DNA of 64,000 nucleotides from Spongilla lacustris (Eukaryota > Porifera > Demospongiae > Spongillida > Spongillidae). Every line of letters begins with the position of its first letter. Positions within the stretch are counted from its first letter, which is position 1. The notes under the pieces are model-generated. The model saw nothing but the letters and a program-made list of their open reading frames with translations, had not been told where the DNA came from and did no database searches. The stretch lies in assembly GCA_949361645.1 (NCBI GenBank), contig OX442432.1, positions 2,944,598 through 3,008,597 of the forward strand, written 5' to 3'. The translations under genes and the position numbers were made by a program. This document shows, piece by piece, positions 10,920 through 25,300 of this stretch.

Positions 10920-11984
10920 AAGCACATGGCCATGGCTTGCTGTTTTGCCAGTAATATTCAGAGTCATTTGACAGCAAGCCATATGTTTGCCTGGCTGAGC
11001 TGCAGTTGCAGAAAGCTATTAAAGTTCCACTGCCAGGAGTGTGTATCAAAGCATTGGCAGGAAATCTGCATGAGGCTAAAGCATCAAAGGGATGAAGGGG
11101 GCTCTGGAAGGCAAAAGAAGGCAAGTATAAGCTTTGAGCATTTGGATATGGATAAGGATATCTATCTCCAAGTGGAACTGGAGGTATATCTCTGCAGCCA
11201 CCACTACATCAAAAAGACGGGAAATAAGCCAGAGCGAGTAACAGACAGAGCACATGCAAGCAGCTTCTGTTTAGCAGCAGTGATGACATATATGTTCTGA
11301 TGTGTAGTATGAACGCTACTATATATGACTGTATGCAAATGGACAATAGCACACGCGTAGACATGTATACCAGCCAAAGTTCGGCACTACGCAGCACACT
11401 CGCGGAATAATACATCGGTCTGGGAACGCGGCCACAAAGATCGACATAACAAAAAGTGCTTGTTTCAACGCTCGCATACAGTTAGACGGTCTAAATGCGT
11501 ACAAAACCGACGCATCTTACAAAGGTAAGTATATTTGGACTGTTTTCGATGTTAGAAAAGGCTTCAGAAAAATGTGTACGTTTATTTGTGAAGCGTCCAA
11601 CCGTTTGACTAAAAACAAATGCAGGTTACAACGAGAAGTACATAGGACGCTAGAAATAGCGCAAACCCTGTACTACTATGTTCTTATGCTTTTGTGGCTA
11701 AGAAAGGTCGTCCGACTAATTTTCTAAAACTTGAGTTCGACAAAATAGCCCAAAAAAACTTTCGATTCTCACGGAACCGGTGTTAATTAATACAAGATGT
11801 CTTTGGGGTCTAAATAATAGGTTAGATATATTATCCGGGGACTATTTTGTATTATTAAATATTCAGAGAGTTGAATACTAATGATCGAGACTATTATTTA
11901 ACAAGTAGCATGCGGTCTCTAATAAAATTCACATGTAAACACTTTGAAACGTTTACATAACTCGAATGAATAAGAGTGAACGAA
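10920..11984. other. no gene recognised; dispersed repeat at 11700-11800
   Basis: Short open frames only. About 11705-11795 (CGACTAATTTTCTAAAACTTG ... CTCACGGAACCGGTGTTAA) is about 85% identical by eye to 21730-21810, so it is a dispersed repeat. Nothing else was identified. Confidence 0.5.
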
Positions 11985-12740
11985 TTATATTTTGTCCATA
12001 TCTGTCTCGCTGTTCACATCATCAGAAGAACTGCTGCTTTCAGAATGGGAAGGGTCATGGTCCTCTTTGTCTTCAACACTCTCCACATCTGAATCACTCA
12101 TGTCTGATGCTGCATCATCTTCACAATTGCTATATTCTTTGTTGTCATCAGCCTCCATATACTCCATTTCTATTTTTCTGACATGGGCATACAGGTTCTC
12201 AATTCTTCTTGTAGTGTCTGCATTCAGATGTTCAAATGCACTCCCAATTGCTGCTTTACTATTACCATTATTGTTGATAGGTCATTTTGCCTTCACCCTT
12301 GACTTGTGACCAGACCATTTCTATTGGTGGCACGTCACAGTGATATGGTGGCATATACAACACCTCGTGACCCTGCTGCTTTGCGAGCTGAACTACCTCT
12401 GGCTCCACTGTATCTACATAGCTTTCAGTCTTTTAACCCAGCAACGGTGTCCTTTGCTTGAAAGGGAATGCCAGATGCAGTGAGAACCTGCTGCAATTTT
12501 GCTTGTTTAAGCTTGTATCTACTACGTGTAGTTGCTGGCTTTGTGCGATGATATTTTGCATTATCAAGGTGAATCAGAGAAGGCTGTCTCAGATTTGGTA
12601 AAAACTGTGTTTTGAACCAGTCAACAAAGTTAGTACCATTAAAGTTCTGTTAGTAGTCTGGTCACTTTCAGATTGAAACTCTACCTTTTTTTACAAAATC
12701 AAAGCCACTCTTTGACTTGATGTTTTTTTTTCAAAATATA
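11985..12740 (-). pseudogene. DDE superfamily (DDE_3/Tc1-like) transposase remnant
   Basis: No long frame survives, but three minus-strand segments in order are recognisable. NGTNFVDWFKTQFLPNL then SLIHLDNAKYHRTKP (about 12640-12535) holds the second catalytic Asp. HEVLYMPPYHCDVPPIEMVW then SQVKG (about 12375-12300) holds the final acidic residue in the typical Pro-x-Glu-x-x-Trp context. The acidic C-terminal tail MEYMEADDNKEYSNCEDD ... SDSDVESVEDKED lies at 12167-11985. At least two frame changes and several stops separate them. The N-terminal DNA-binding part was not found. Confidence 0.7.
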
Positions 12741-13370
12741 AACTGAGTATCAGATATCTCTGGGAACCACATTCAGTTAAATGTCAGGACACCATTTTTT
12801 TGCTTTTTAGATGTGACTGTTTACATAAGTCACAAGTGGTGTTATGTAATAATTGGTGTACATATGTAAACTGTGGTTGGCATGACTCAGCACATATCAG
12901 GACACTCCCCCTTACGTTTTTATCCTAATAAGGCATTCACACTTTGAAAGGTATTATTAGCGTTTTGTTTTGTAACGCAATGTCAACAAACTTCCGAGAT
13001 TTCTGTTGTGACCCATTGAAGAGTCATACAAGTCTTATATACTCGTATCTGCGAGTTGTACCAGCTGCAATGTTTACAGAACATCCATCTCTCTGTATTC
13101 AAAGTGGAGATTTAGCATGCTGCGATTGTCTATGAAAACCTTCTTACTGTCTACATTGTGACAAATTAGCTTGGATGGAAAGTTTTACTGTGTTGTACGT
13201 TATTTAAAATAATACTTACACTATATGTCGTGACTGGGAAGTTGAGTTAATTTTTTGTTCATGCAATCTGCTTTGCTGGAACAGGTGCAAACTTTACATC
13301 TAGTACACCTCTTACACATGTAGTATATTAAGTAGTTGTTCAAATGCTGTTTTTTTATTTTTATTTTCAG

Positions 13371-16300
13371 GCTTGAATCCACACAAGCACTTAGGCAAAA
13401 CACTGGATGAAATGTTCCCATACCTCTGTGAACTGGTATGATTTAATTTTTGCCATGTCAATATATGTGTGTTATATGTGGTGTAAAAGAGTCAATTTAC
13501 ATGTGTGTCAAGCATTTTCCCAAGGAATTTCTCTCCAAATTCCTTTTACCTACAAATGTTAGCATAACCGCATTTGCATATATGATTGTAAGCCTAAGTG
13601 CTGTTTCTAATTTAGGGTACATGTACATGTATGTCTCCTAGAAGATTACACAGGCATGGAAGCTTTTTAATGTGTATTGTCCTGAATGTCCACCCGGGGG
13701 TACAATTGTATACCCGGGTGGACAGCAAAAAAAAGTTTTTGCCATTCAGTCATAGAAGGGACAGGTCTATTGCATTTAACAGTACTGGCTTATATACAAG
13801 TCTTTTCAGGATTGGGCCGAGACAAGCAAGGCTTAAATCCTTTTAGTACATGTAAAACGAGCCTTGCTAGCAGACCTATCCATTATGCTCCGTGCGGATC
13901 GGTAGGAGCATAATGGATAGGTCCATCTTTGGAACGAGACTGGAGCTCCACTAAGCCCAAACGGCATTACTTTAAATTGGAAAGCACCAAAAGGAGTAGC
14001 GATTGCTGTTTTTCGCCTGTCCTTTTCGGCTACAGGAATCTGCCAATAACCTGTCGTTAGGTCTAGGGTAGTAATCAAGCTTGCCTTTCCTAGCCCATCA
14101 ATCAAGTCATCAATTCTAGGCATTAAGTAAGCATTCACCCTAGTTACTGCATTCACCTTCCAAAAGTCTACACACAAGCGCAATTCCCCATTCCTTTTTA
14201 TATCCACTACTATTGGAGAAGCCCAAACACTACACGTTGGCTCTATTATGCCCCCTGTTCCATATCAATCAACACTTTTCTAACCCGTTCTCTATAGGCA
14301 TGTGGCAACCTATAAGGAGGTGACCTAACAGGCTTAGCATTATCGGTTTCAATTCTATGCTCATACAGGCTAGTCCTCCCTGGTTTGTCATGACCCTAGC
14401 AAATTTTCAATAATTTGGTCAACTCCACCCTCTGTTTGCTATCCAGCTCCTCCCCCATCCTGACAATCTTTTCTGACTCACCTCCCTGCCATGAAGGTAT
14501 CTCTAGTTCATCCTCCTGGTCTTCCTCGGAACAGCTTACTTGATCCCCGGCACCCTCACGAACGTGATAATTGTTCAGCATATTCACATGAAAGATACTT
14601 TTCCTCTTTTTCTTATCCTGCATGTCAATCAGGTATGTAACCTTCCTTACCCAGGCGCTGGAGTACTTGGTAAGGCCCCTACCATTGAGCAAGTAGTTTG
14701 TTGGAAGTCGTTGGAAGTAGAACCAAGACTAAAGTTCCCATCGTAAACTCTCGAAGCCATGCCCCTTTGTCATACCAGGTCTTCTGATGCCGTTGGGCCT
14801 TGGTCAAGTTCTCCTTCACCACTTCTGCCATTTGGCTGAGCTTCTCCCTCATTGACAGAACATAACTGATGACATTCTCATCGCTGGCTCTACCTTATTC
14901 CCAGGTGTCTCTCAAAACATCCAAAGGGCCTCGCACATCCCGTCCATAGAGCAACTCGAAGGGAGAAAACCTCGTTGATGCTTGTGGCACCTCCCTGTAA
15001 GCAAACAAGAGGTAAGGTATCATTTTATCCCAGTCCTTTCCTGTGTCCGTTACAGCCTTCCACAACATCGGCTTTAATGTTTGATTAAAGCGTTCGACTA
15101 GTCCGTCAGTAACCGGATGATATGGATAGGTCTAACCTGTAATAACCGGCACAGCTCTGCAAGCAACTGTGATGTGAAATTTGATCCCGGGTCGGTGAGT
15201 ATTTTACGTGGAACGCCCACCCGTGCGAAGACCTTGATCAACTCTTCAGCTACGCTCTCGGCATCAATGCTTTTTAGAGGGACCGCCTTCGGATACCTAG
15301 TTGCATAATCACATATCACTAACAGATATTTGTTACCCGACCGGCTTCTCAGTAGTGGTCCCACCATATCCTTAGCAGTTCGACTGAAAGGTTTAGACAC
15401 GATCGGTAGTGGTACCAAAGGAGCCTTCTGAACCCCTCTTTGGGTAGCTTTCTAACAGACTCCACACATCCTGCGATATTCTTCCACATCTCTGAACACC
15501 GTTGGCCAAAAGAATCTTTGCAGCAACCTTTGCCTGGTTTTGTCTCGTCCTAAATGGCCTGCAATAGGAATATCATGTGACATGACCAATGCAACATGCC
15601 GACAAGCCTTGGGCAGAACAAGCTGTTCAACCTTCGACTCATCTCCTCTTCCTCTTCCTGTACAGCAATCCCTCTCTATAGAACCACTCTCCTTTTGTGC
15701 CATCTGTCTTCCTTGCTGCCTCCCTTGCCTCAGACAGTGAGATATCTTTTTCCTGCAACTCTTTCATCTTCGTATTGCAGTACTCCAAACCCTCCCCTTG
15801 TGTCTTAGTTCCCAAATCTTTACGAATATACCTTTTCTGCTCCTGTGATAAGGTTCTTGGAGTAGTAACTCCCTCAGTGTTCAAAGGTTTTGGGACCACT
15901 CCTGACAGAACTTCCTCCTTTAACAAGACCTCCTTCTGTAGTTCCTGTTTCTTTCTTGCTCTAGTCATTACCACCATGACATTTTCTTAAAAACTCATAG
16001 CTAGCCCGTTTGCTTACATGCACAGGAATTCCCTCCACCTCCATGTCAACCACTGCTAAGGGATAGAGCACTGTTTCCCCATGAGCACATTTTATAGACA
16101 CCATCTTCCCCCCCTATCTTTGTATGTGGGACCAGCTGTCTCCTTACCATTGTACGGGAACACCCAGTGCCTTCCACCGAATCCTTACAATACAGTCCCA
16201 GGTTCCCTTTGACCTTTGACTCACGCCCTAACAATGCCCTATTGTTCAGACACCGGTGACCAGGTATCCTACAATTGAAGCACACGGTGCCCTTTTGCCT

Positions 16301-19300
16301 GCCACACTCATCTCTTGTTTTCTTGACGCACACTTCTTCCTCGTGACCGACCTTCCCAAAATAATGGCATTTTCTTTCTGGTTTACTGTCCACCTGTAAA
16401 TCTCTCTCCAAGTCCACCCCCTGGCGTCTAGCTTGCTCATACTCATCCATGAGCTCCCCTGCCTTCACGCAAGTCTCCGGTTTGCACTTCGTTACCCAAA
16501 GCTTCTTCTCCACTGGTAACGTGTTGAAAAATTGTTCCATCCCTACATATTCACGTCAATGAATTACACTCATTTAGCCATTTCCCCCCGCAGGTCCATG
16601 AGCCTCACTGCGAGCTCCCTGTTGGTCTCACCGCACCCTCTCACAGCGTTACGAAAGCGTCTTCTGTACGCCTCCTCTATAATATCGTAACGTTGAAGAA
16701 TGGCCAACTTATTGCATCGTAGTTGCACGAGTCGTCCACGGGCGGGCAGCGAATGCCAATTGCGCCCTCCCTGTGAGTTGCGGAGCCAAGTACTGCTGCC
16801 AGCAGTCCTTCTCAACCTGGTGAGCTGCCATGATACACTCAAAGGTAACAAGATATGCCTCTATATCTTCTTTTTCAGTTAGCAGCACCAATTTCAAACA
16901 CAACTTCCGCTTGTGACTTACGACATCGGGTTTTCGTGAATCCACCACCACATTCATAAGGGATTCCAGGTGTCCCCGACTCCCGCTCTCATCTCTGCCT
17001 TTCCTCCTCCATCCTGATTCTGTCCGTCTCGAACTCTGCTTCTCTTCTCAGCCGTTCCGCCGCAACTTCTATAGACACCTCTTTGCCTACAAGTGTTTTG
17101 AATTTCTTCCATTTTAGGTTGCTTGTAACTTTTCCCTGAACACGTTGTCATCCACAACAGCACGGGCGATGGACAAAAACCGTCGCAACTTACAATATCC
17201 CACCGCTGCCACCATATATGTGATAGAGCTGGTTGGTAGCCCCCAGTCATGGCAGAGAGCTGTATAAAGGAGTGTGAGAGCCCAGACATACGGGCATGCG
17301 CATTAGAGAACTGATTGTGTAATTAAATGTAAATGTATTGACTGTATAAGGATAGTGTTCTTCGGGAGCGTCTCATTGAGTGTTGATTCGGTCCTCGTGG
17401 CTTCCATTGTGCAGTGACCCCAACCCAAAGGTGCCCACACAAAATTAGCCCCTCCTTCGCAACAATTTTAACCCCATTCTCACTCTTTTCCCAACTGCTC
17501 TCCATACATGTATGACCTGGAGCCTTTTGAACTCCTCAGCGGACATTGATACCTGCACACCTTCTGAGGATATCCTCTTGCCATATCTTTTCCTTCTTTC
17601 TTCTTAATAGTGGTCTCTCTTTCCATCCAACAAATACTGACTTATCAAGCTAATCTCCAACATTCCACCCTTCCAACTAAATAGCTGCAGACAAAACTGG
17701 ATTATTTTGCATATTTGATAGCTACTGCTTCTGCTGACTGTCTTTCTGCCTACACTTCTTGTTTGGCTGCCAGAGCATTTTATTATTTTCCGAACTTGCT
17801 TAGTAGTATAATGATTTCAGACCAGACCTGTGTATATGCATGTTGAACATTCTTTGAACATATTGTCCAATGGACTGCTGCATACACTGACAGACCACAA
17901 TATAGGCATGGGCAGCGGCAGTATTGCTTAGTCCCAAGTTAGCAACATTTATCAAATGTCTACTACAGACCTTCCTTCTGTGGCATGGGACCCAAAATTT
18001 CTTGTCTAAATTGCGTATTTAAATTAATGGTTAAATATATATTATTTAATGGTTACATGGTTGTGTAGAAACTGCTTTAGTTTTGATTGTTTTTATTCAG
18101 CCGTGTTCAAATGCAAAAAGAAGAGTATACTCAAATGTACATGTAACTTATGCTTGCAGGTGTTGCTTTCTATTTATTACAGTAGCTATTGTTATTTAAT
18201 TAAAATCAATGGTCATTTGATTTTGATTAAGTGGTTAGCAGTTCATTTATAGAACTTTATTCTTCCTGATGAACCACTGAATAATTGGTATGGGGCTAGT
18301 AAGGTGTAAGTGAACCAAGGGGTGAAAACCCAATGCTAAGGGTTTAGGGAATAGGGAACCAGAACAGGCATCTACCCTTCCAGTATTGGTCCAATGCATA
18401 TATGAGCAAAATAGCCTGCAACTGCAGCAATGAAAAAACAAATTGGCTGTGTTCGGTATAAATTACAAACTTCCTTGCTTTCAGAATAAACTGTATGGTG
18501 TCAATGTTTGTGGAGAAGGAGGGGAATATGAAAGCTATACACTGGACTGTCCACTTTTTGAAAAAGAGATCATTGTGTAAGTCATTCATGTGCATTGTAT
18601 TAATCATAATCTGTCAGCGGGAATTAGAACAATTACAGTAGTGGTCAAAAACAAGTTAAATCTTGCCACTGCCGTTGCACGGTGAGACCGGCACATTTCA
18701 TCTTACAGTACAAACTTTTTTTTTTTATCTTGCCACTGCCATTGCACGGTGAGACCAGGGCACTCCATCTTATAGTACTAATGTTAGCACTATGTGACAA
18801 GGAATTCCTTGCATCAACACACATAACAATAATCGTGGGTTTTACTATATACTAGAAGCAGTCAAATGCATTCACAGGAAACGTGCTTTGAATGGTAAAA
18901 TGAAATTACTGTTAACTCGTATGCCATGCTCACAGATGGTAAATTAAGATCTTACGGCTTTACAATTACATGTACATACTGTATTCGTCTATGTGTGATA
19001 AATTAGTGAGCGTTGGCATACCGTATCATTGTTATAACATATCGTCTTTCTGTACGACCATGTGACTGTGCACAATGGCATAATATAAAACATAAAATTT
19101 TACCACTACTGTAGAATATGCTACACAATGTACGTGTATTTATTTATATTTATTTATATTTATATATATGTATATGGGGTTAGTTTCTACAAGAACTATC
19201 GTCCGGAATCCTTTTTTCCAAGTGTGTCAATTTACTATATGGGAAAGTTTACGAGAAAAGGGACCTAGCGTGTATTATAAAAAAGTACAATAAAAATGCA

Positions 19301-22300
19301 TTACGTTTGATTTGCTATAACTTCCGAACAGTTAACGCTATCAACTTCCTATTTTCAACACTTCATACTGCACCATTTCTCTATGGTAAAATACATTTTG
19401 GAGTCTTGCACTTGCTCCGTGTCAGTATTGCAACGTTCGATACCCCACTGGGTTCAAACCCGCCATAACTTTCGGTAGGAGTAATCAATTCGCTTCAAAT
19501 TCGGTTTATAGGTAGAGAGGTCCTATACCTATTGATTTGTTCTGTTTGTTAATTTTTATGCCATCCGTTACGGAGATATAGTTGAACAAACTACGTGCAC
19601 GTTTTCCCGCTTGATTCGCGCCAATGTTATAATCCCCGCCTCCCCATACATTGAGCGGAACGCAATTTGCCCAAATCATTGGCGCGAATCGAGCGCGAAA
19701 ATGGGCACGTAGTTTGTTCAACTGTATCTCCGTAATGGATGGCAGAAAAATCAACGAACAGAACAAATCGATAGGTATAGGACCTCTCTACCTACAAACC
19801 GAATTTGAAGCGAATTGATTACTCCTACCGAAAGTTATGGCGGGTTTGAACCCAGTGGGGTATCGAACGTTGCAATACTGACATGGAGCAAGTGCAAGAC
19901 TCCAAAATGTATTTTACCATAGAGAAATGGTGCAGTATGAAGTGTTGAAAATAGGAAGTTGATAGCGTTAACTGTTCGGAAGTTATAGCAAATCAAACGT
20001 AATGCATTTTTATTATACTTTTTTATAATACACGCTAGGTCCCTTTTCTCGTAAACTTTACCATATATATATATAGTAAACAATGTCTTCTACAAAATCA
20101 ATCATATGCATTTGCAATCTGCTGCTTGTAGTGGAGATGAATAGCATTGAACTCTAGGACTATTAGGGACAGTGTCCAGCAAAATCGGGCTTGTGGGGTT
20201 ATAATTTTATCACTAAAAAAATTACATATTATACTAAACAACGCATCTTCGCAACGGTATAACCTCCTTTCAAATTTCAAACACATGTTCCTACATCATC
20301 TCTCTATGTTCTTGTCCATTTTGGCGCTCTAATAATTTTCCATGGCGTCAGTGCAAAGATCGCTAATCCAACAGGTTAGAATTTCACATTTCTCCACGTA
20401 CGAGTGTTGAAAACACGTCAAATTTGGAATGTGCATAGAGGAGTCCTGTAGCTATTGATTTGTTCTGTTCATGGTTTCTGTATCATCCGTTACGGAGATA
20501 CAGTTGAGCAAAGTACGTGCACGTTTTCCCGCTTGATTCGCGCCAAAGATATAATCACCGCCTCCCCATACATTGAGCGGGACAGATTTGCCAAAATCAT
20601 TGGCGCGAATCAAGCGGGAAAACGTGCCCGTAGTTTGTACTACTGTATCTCTGTATGGAAATTAACAAACAGAACAAACCAATAGCTACAGGACTCCTAT
20701 GTACAATCCGAATTTGGCGCGTTTTCACCCCTTTTACATGGAGATATGTGGAATTCTAACCTGTTTTGTTAGCGATCTTTGCACTGACCCCATGGAAAAT
20801 AATTAGAGCTTCAAAGTGGACAAGAACATAGAGAGATGATGTGGAAACAAGTGTACGAAACTTGAAAAGAAAAGGTTGTACAGTTGCTAATATATGTTGT
20901 TTAGTGTAACATACAATGTTTATAGTGATAAAATTATAACCCCACAAGCCCGATTTTGCTGGACAGTATATATTCATTCATATATTCAACACTTTTGCAG
21001 TGCTGTACTAACAGTTTTATCTCTATGTACACATTTATTGGAAAACTGAATTAAAATACATTTAACATAACCATGATCAGAAAAGGTTTTATGGTTGGCA
21101 TCTGCATATGTAATTACAAAAGTGAACGTAATTGTGGCAATCACCAAGCTCATGCTTCAATAAGCTTTTTTGATTCAAATCCATTTTGGTGGTGCTTCAT
21201 AGTGATAGAAAGAAAACACTCCATAAATGGTTCCATGCATATAACAATCTCACCCACTGCACAGTGACATAACCGGACGGGAACGAACAACGGGAGAAAT
21301 ATTAGGCTCACGTGCTGTATATTAATAGCAACATATTACATAAATAGAACTACATAGTGACATAAGTTTATAACTGAAACCTGCATGACATCAATTAACG
21401 CTTATGTGTGGCCAATATTAGACATTTGGGCCTGTGCACGACCAATATTTGGGTCTGAGTTGAGATCCAAAGAAGTTCTAGTGTCTGTTTTGATGCCAGC
21501 ATGATAGAATTTTTTCAAGCGCTAGCTATCTGATCCAGATGAGCATTTCTATACAGCTTTTAAACTCAGAAACCTTGTCAGAAAAGTGTCCCGTTTCCGG
21601 TAACGGCCTTACCCTCTCGACTCTAAAAAAATGTAGGTCCTCAGCGGAAGTAGTTGCAAGGCTCACAGTAGCTCCTAACATTGTCTAAAGAGTTGAACTA
21701 CTTAGTACACCGAGTTATTTGGCAAATGGTACCGTTTCGACTAATTTTCCAAAACATGAGTTCGACAAAATAGGCCAAAAAAGTACCTAATTCTCACGGA
21801 ACTGGTGTTAAGTATATATCTTTTCCCTTTTTTTTCTGGCTATGTGTGTATGCATGTACTTTATGTCTTTCTATTGTATAGGCACAAGTCTGAAGTTTGT
21901 ATTCATTCTGATGATGCTTTTGCTCCTGTTGGATATCTGAAATTAATACAACTATCTCTCACTGACAAGGCCAATGTGAGTTTTTGTTGTACATAACTTT
22001 TGTACTCCTAAAATTCCTGTGTCACATAGAGACAAACCTTTCCTATCACCTTGTCTGTGTTTTTATAATTACTTGTTACTTGCAAGCTGTGCCCAGTTGT
22101 TATTATAAGCATCAAAGGGGTGTTATTACAGTACTCCAGTTTGTGACCACACTTGTCAGGGTTCATGACCTATCACTCCTGGTCTAAGATGAGTATGAGG
22201 ACCTTTTTTTAGAATGGGTTATATAGAGTGCTCCCTAGTGATGGGATAGTTAAGGGTTTTTAACAGTAGTTAAGTTCCAGTTAACTGAGAATGTTCTTTT

Positions 22301-25300
22301 TCTTGTGCAGTTAAGTTAAATAAATTCATTACCTTATATCCATATTGTTTCAGTTAAGTTATAGTTAACTACACTGGTTTTAGCCATAACCCAGTTAAAT
22401 TAAGTTGACAATTTAGTTAAATGGTCACATGAAGAGGTAGTTCGACTTTATAGTTTAAATAGTTCTGTATCATGTTTTATCATCACTTCACGCTCTAGCT
22501 GGTGGTCTTCAATTCTATTTCTTCTGCATAGCCTGCTCTAGAAAACACACGCTCAGTTGGTGCAGAACTGGCTGGAATAACTAAGATATCGACTGCTATT
22601 TTAGAAAGGAGAGGAAACTGCTCTTTTTTTATTATCCAGAATTCCAGTGGATCACATTCCTTACTCAACCTTGGTATCATCTGATATGACTCCAGTTCTG
22701 GTCAAGTGGATTGGGGTGCGTCTTTCCTGGATCAACATATCTTCCTTCGACAATAGTTCCTCAAGGTAAGAGCGCTTTGCAGGTGGCTCTGCCTCTTCTG
22801 ACTCTGATAATAGTACATGTAAGAGATAATAGGCTGTTACAATACCTCTGTTCAGTAGTGCTTCAGGGAGATCATTTTCATCCATTCGAATGCCATAATT
22901 TTGTCGCACATTGTCCATTGCCACATTCATCAGGTTCAGCACACGCAGAATGCTGCGAAATCTGGGATCCAAGTATATGGCAATACAGTAGATTGGTTTG
23001 AAGTCTGGGTTTTGGTGGTTAAATACAAAATCAAACCGTCTGATAACATCAGCAATTACCTGTCGAGCAGCAGTAACTGTTCCTGTTGTGGAGGATACGT
23101 GTCATGGTTAAGTTAATTTCAAAGTGCAATTATTGTACCTTGGGCTGCTGAGACTGTTTGCTCCAAATGATGTCGCAGCTCTACAATAGCTACCAGCACT
23201 GATGATAATGTTGTGCAATCTTCAGCTTCCAGTTGATGAGTAAAATCACTGCCCAGCTTCATCATGTCACAGTACCTTTACTACAATATATCACACTACG
23301 CCCAATTGTGATTACTTAGCTCACCTTTGTAGTGATTGATACTCTCGTATGGTGAGCTCTTGAGCTTCTAAATCTGGAAGCTCTTGCAAGACGTCATGCA
23401 CTGCATCTTTCACGGAGAGCAGGCGCTGGAACATTAGATAAAGGGAACTCCAACATATTACAGTGAAGCTGAAAAGGATTTTCTCTGTTAGACAACTAAG
23501 CATGTGGGTTGCCTTGTGGCTTGATCGAAACTTTGAACACAGAGCTTTTGCTTTCTGTCGCACCTGCAGGAAGTTAGGGTCATATAAATATGGCATGCAT
23601 TGTTAATCATGAAAAACTTACTGCAGCACCCAAATTGGCTTTTGTCTATGTCCCTGACAGCACATTGCAGGAGATGACAGAAGCAAGGCAAACACTTTAT
23701 AGGTTCAAATGCTGAATCAATGTATTATAGTCATCTTCTTGGTCATTAATCTGTTCCTCAGACTCAGAGGTGTCATTCTCTAGATGAATACAACTTCTAT
23801 CATTGCATTTGCAAAGTATGGCAAAAAAAAAAAAAAGGATTACCTCTTTCGTCATCACAACTTGCATCATATTCCTCCTCTTCAATGCACGCATGTACAG
23901 CCAGTTGTGTTGCCTTCTTAAATGCTTTCACAATGTTACCCCCTTTGTCAGTAACAACATATGATACATGCTCAGATGAAACATTGTACAGAGTCGGAAA
24001 TAACTGCGGTCATCGGTCATTTTCCGCGCATTTTACAATAATGACCGGCTGATTATGGTCTTGGGAGGACAATTTGACCGTTCATTTTTTAATACGTAAT
24101 CACTACCTTGCACCACGCGCGGTAAAGTGATGATTGTGTTAGGCGATTTTAAAACAACCAAAAACCGCTTCAGCTGTGATTATGGCTTAGTGGTTACGTA
24201 ATGTTGTTTTTGCTTATCCCTACAATCTACAGCTTGAATCTAACCACTCTGCTTTGCTAATACTGTAGTAGGTAATGTGGTAATAGCCTGCTCGGTAATA
24301 GTTTGACCACCCATTTTAACAAAATGTCCAGTCAAATGTTCCTTTGACTGGACAAATGTCCAGCCAATATGGAGATGTTATTTCCGACTCTGTTGTACTG
24401 CAGCAAAATTTCATAACAGGCATCATTTATAGCTTTGCCTGTGTGGGGGTTGAATTCAATGGCTTCACTGCCAAACATGGCCATAAATATATTTGCTAAC
24501 TCCATGTACTTTCTTCTCAGTACAAATGGTCACTGTGTCACCACGCTTGGCTTGTGCACTAAAGGCCACCTCCTGGCAGAACTTCCTATGAAACTCCTTA
24601 TGAGCTTTTTTGAGCAGACCGGAAAAGTATGTGGAATGTTCCAGCAGAGCAGTACAAGTGGCTACTGATGCAAAAGCAACTGTCTTCATGAACAACGTTT
24701 CCACAACCGTGCAAAAATTCCGTCATCCTGAGAGTAAGAGCAACTGATTTTGGGTACCTGTCACAATACTTTTTGCTTGCCATAGCCTCCTTTCCCTCCT
24801 GTATCTCCAGAAACAGCATCACGTGATACACAAATGCATGCTGAATCCAGAAATGTAATTGGTTTTCTCATATCATGTTTGGCTGCAGAGTTATGACTAA
24901 AACACTGAAAAAAATTTCAATTTTTACTCTCTTTGCGATAAGCACTGTAACTAACCCAAGAAACAGCCGCACTTCCTGTACTGTGTTTGGTGTCTTCCAG
25001 TTTCTCTTGACACTTGGACAGTTTCATTCTAAACCTGCTTGCTTTAGCCTCTAGAACCAAATTTGAAATTTTGCAAATGTTGTTCAAAGGACTTGTCTGC
25101 AATTACGATGTCTTCTGTGTACACAAAGCAGTTCTTCCAATGGGCCAAAAGGGCATGCTTTGAACAAACATTCCATACAGAATGCTGATCTTTTCGTCCA
25201 TTTTCACTTACCACACGGCTGCACACTTCACCTAAATCGGGGAAATGCTCACAAAACAGAATGAAAATAGAGTAAACTGACCCAGCCCTGCACTTCAGGT

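Larger units (their letters stand above)
13924..17500 (-). mobile_element. Gmr1-like Ty3/gypsy LTR retrotransposon, 3'-truncated
   Basis: On the minus strand, from high to low coordinate: LTR tail and primer-binding site (about 17500-17197); gag (16957-16246); protease (about 16200-16010); integrase (about 15705-14400); and the first half of reverse transcriptase (about 14390-13924). The integrase lies 5' of RT, the reverse of canonical Ty3/gypsy order and as in Gmr1-like elements. RT is cut off after MPFGLSGAPVSFQRW, before the YxDD box; RNase H and the 3' LTR are absent. Many frameshifts and stops interrupt all domains. The element sits antisense in a DPH6 intron, between exons ending 13435 and starting 18485. 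Confidence 0.85.

Noticed and set aside
12944..13135. Plus-strand 63-codon frame just before the first visible DPH6 exon
   Set aside because: Checked as a possible upstream DPH6 exon; it lacks the expected GAILSxYQR-type motifs and splice borders.
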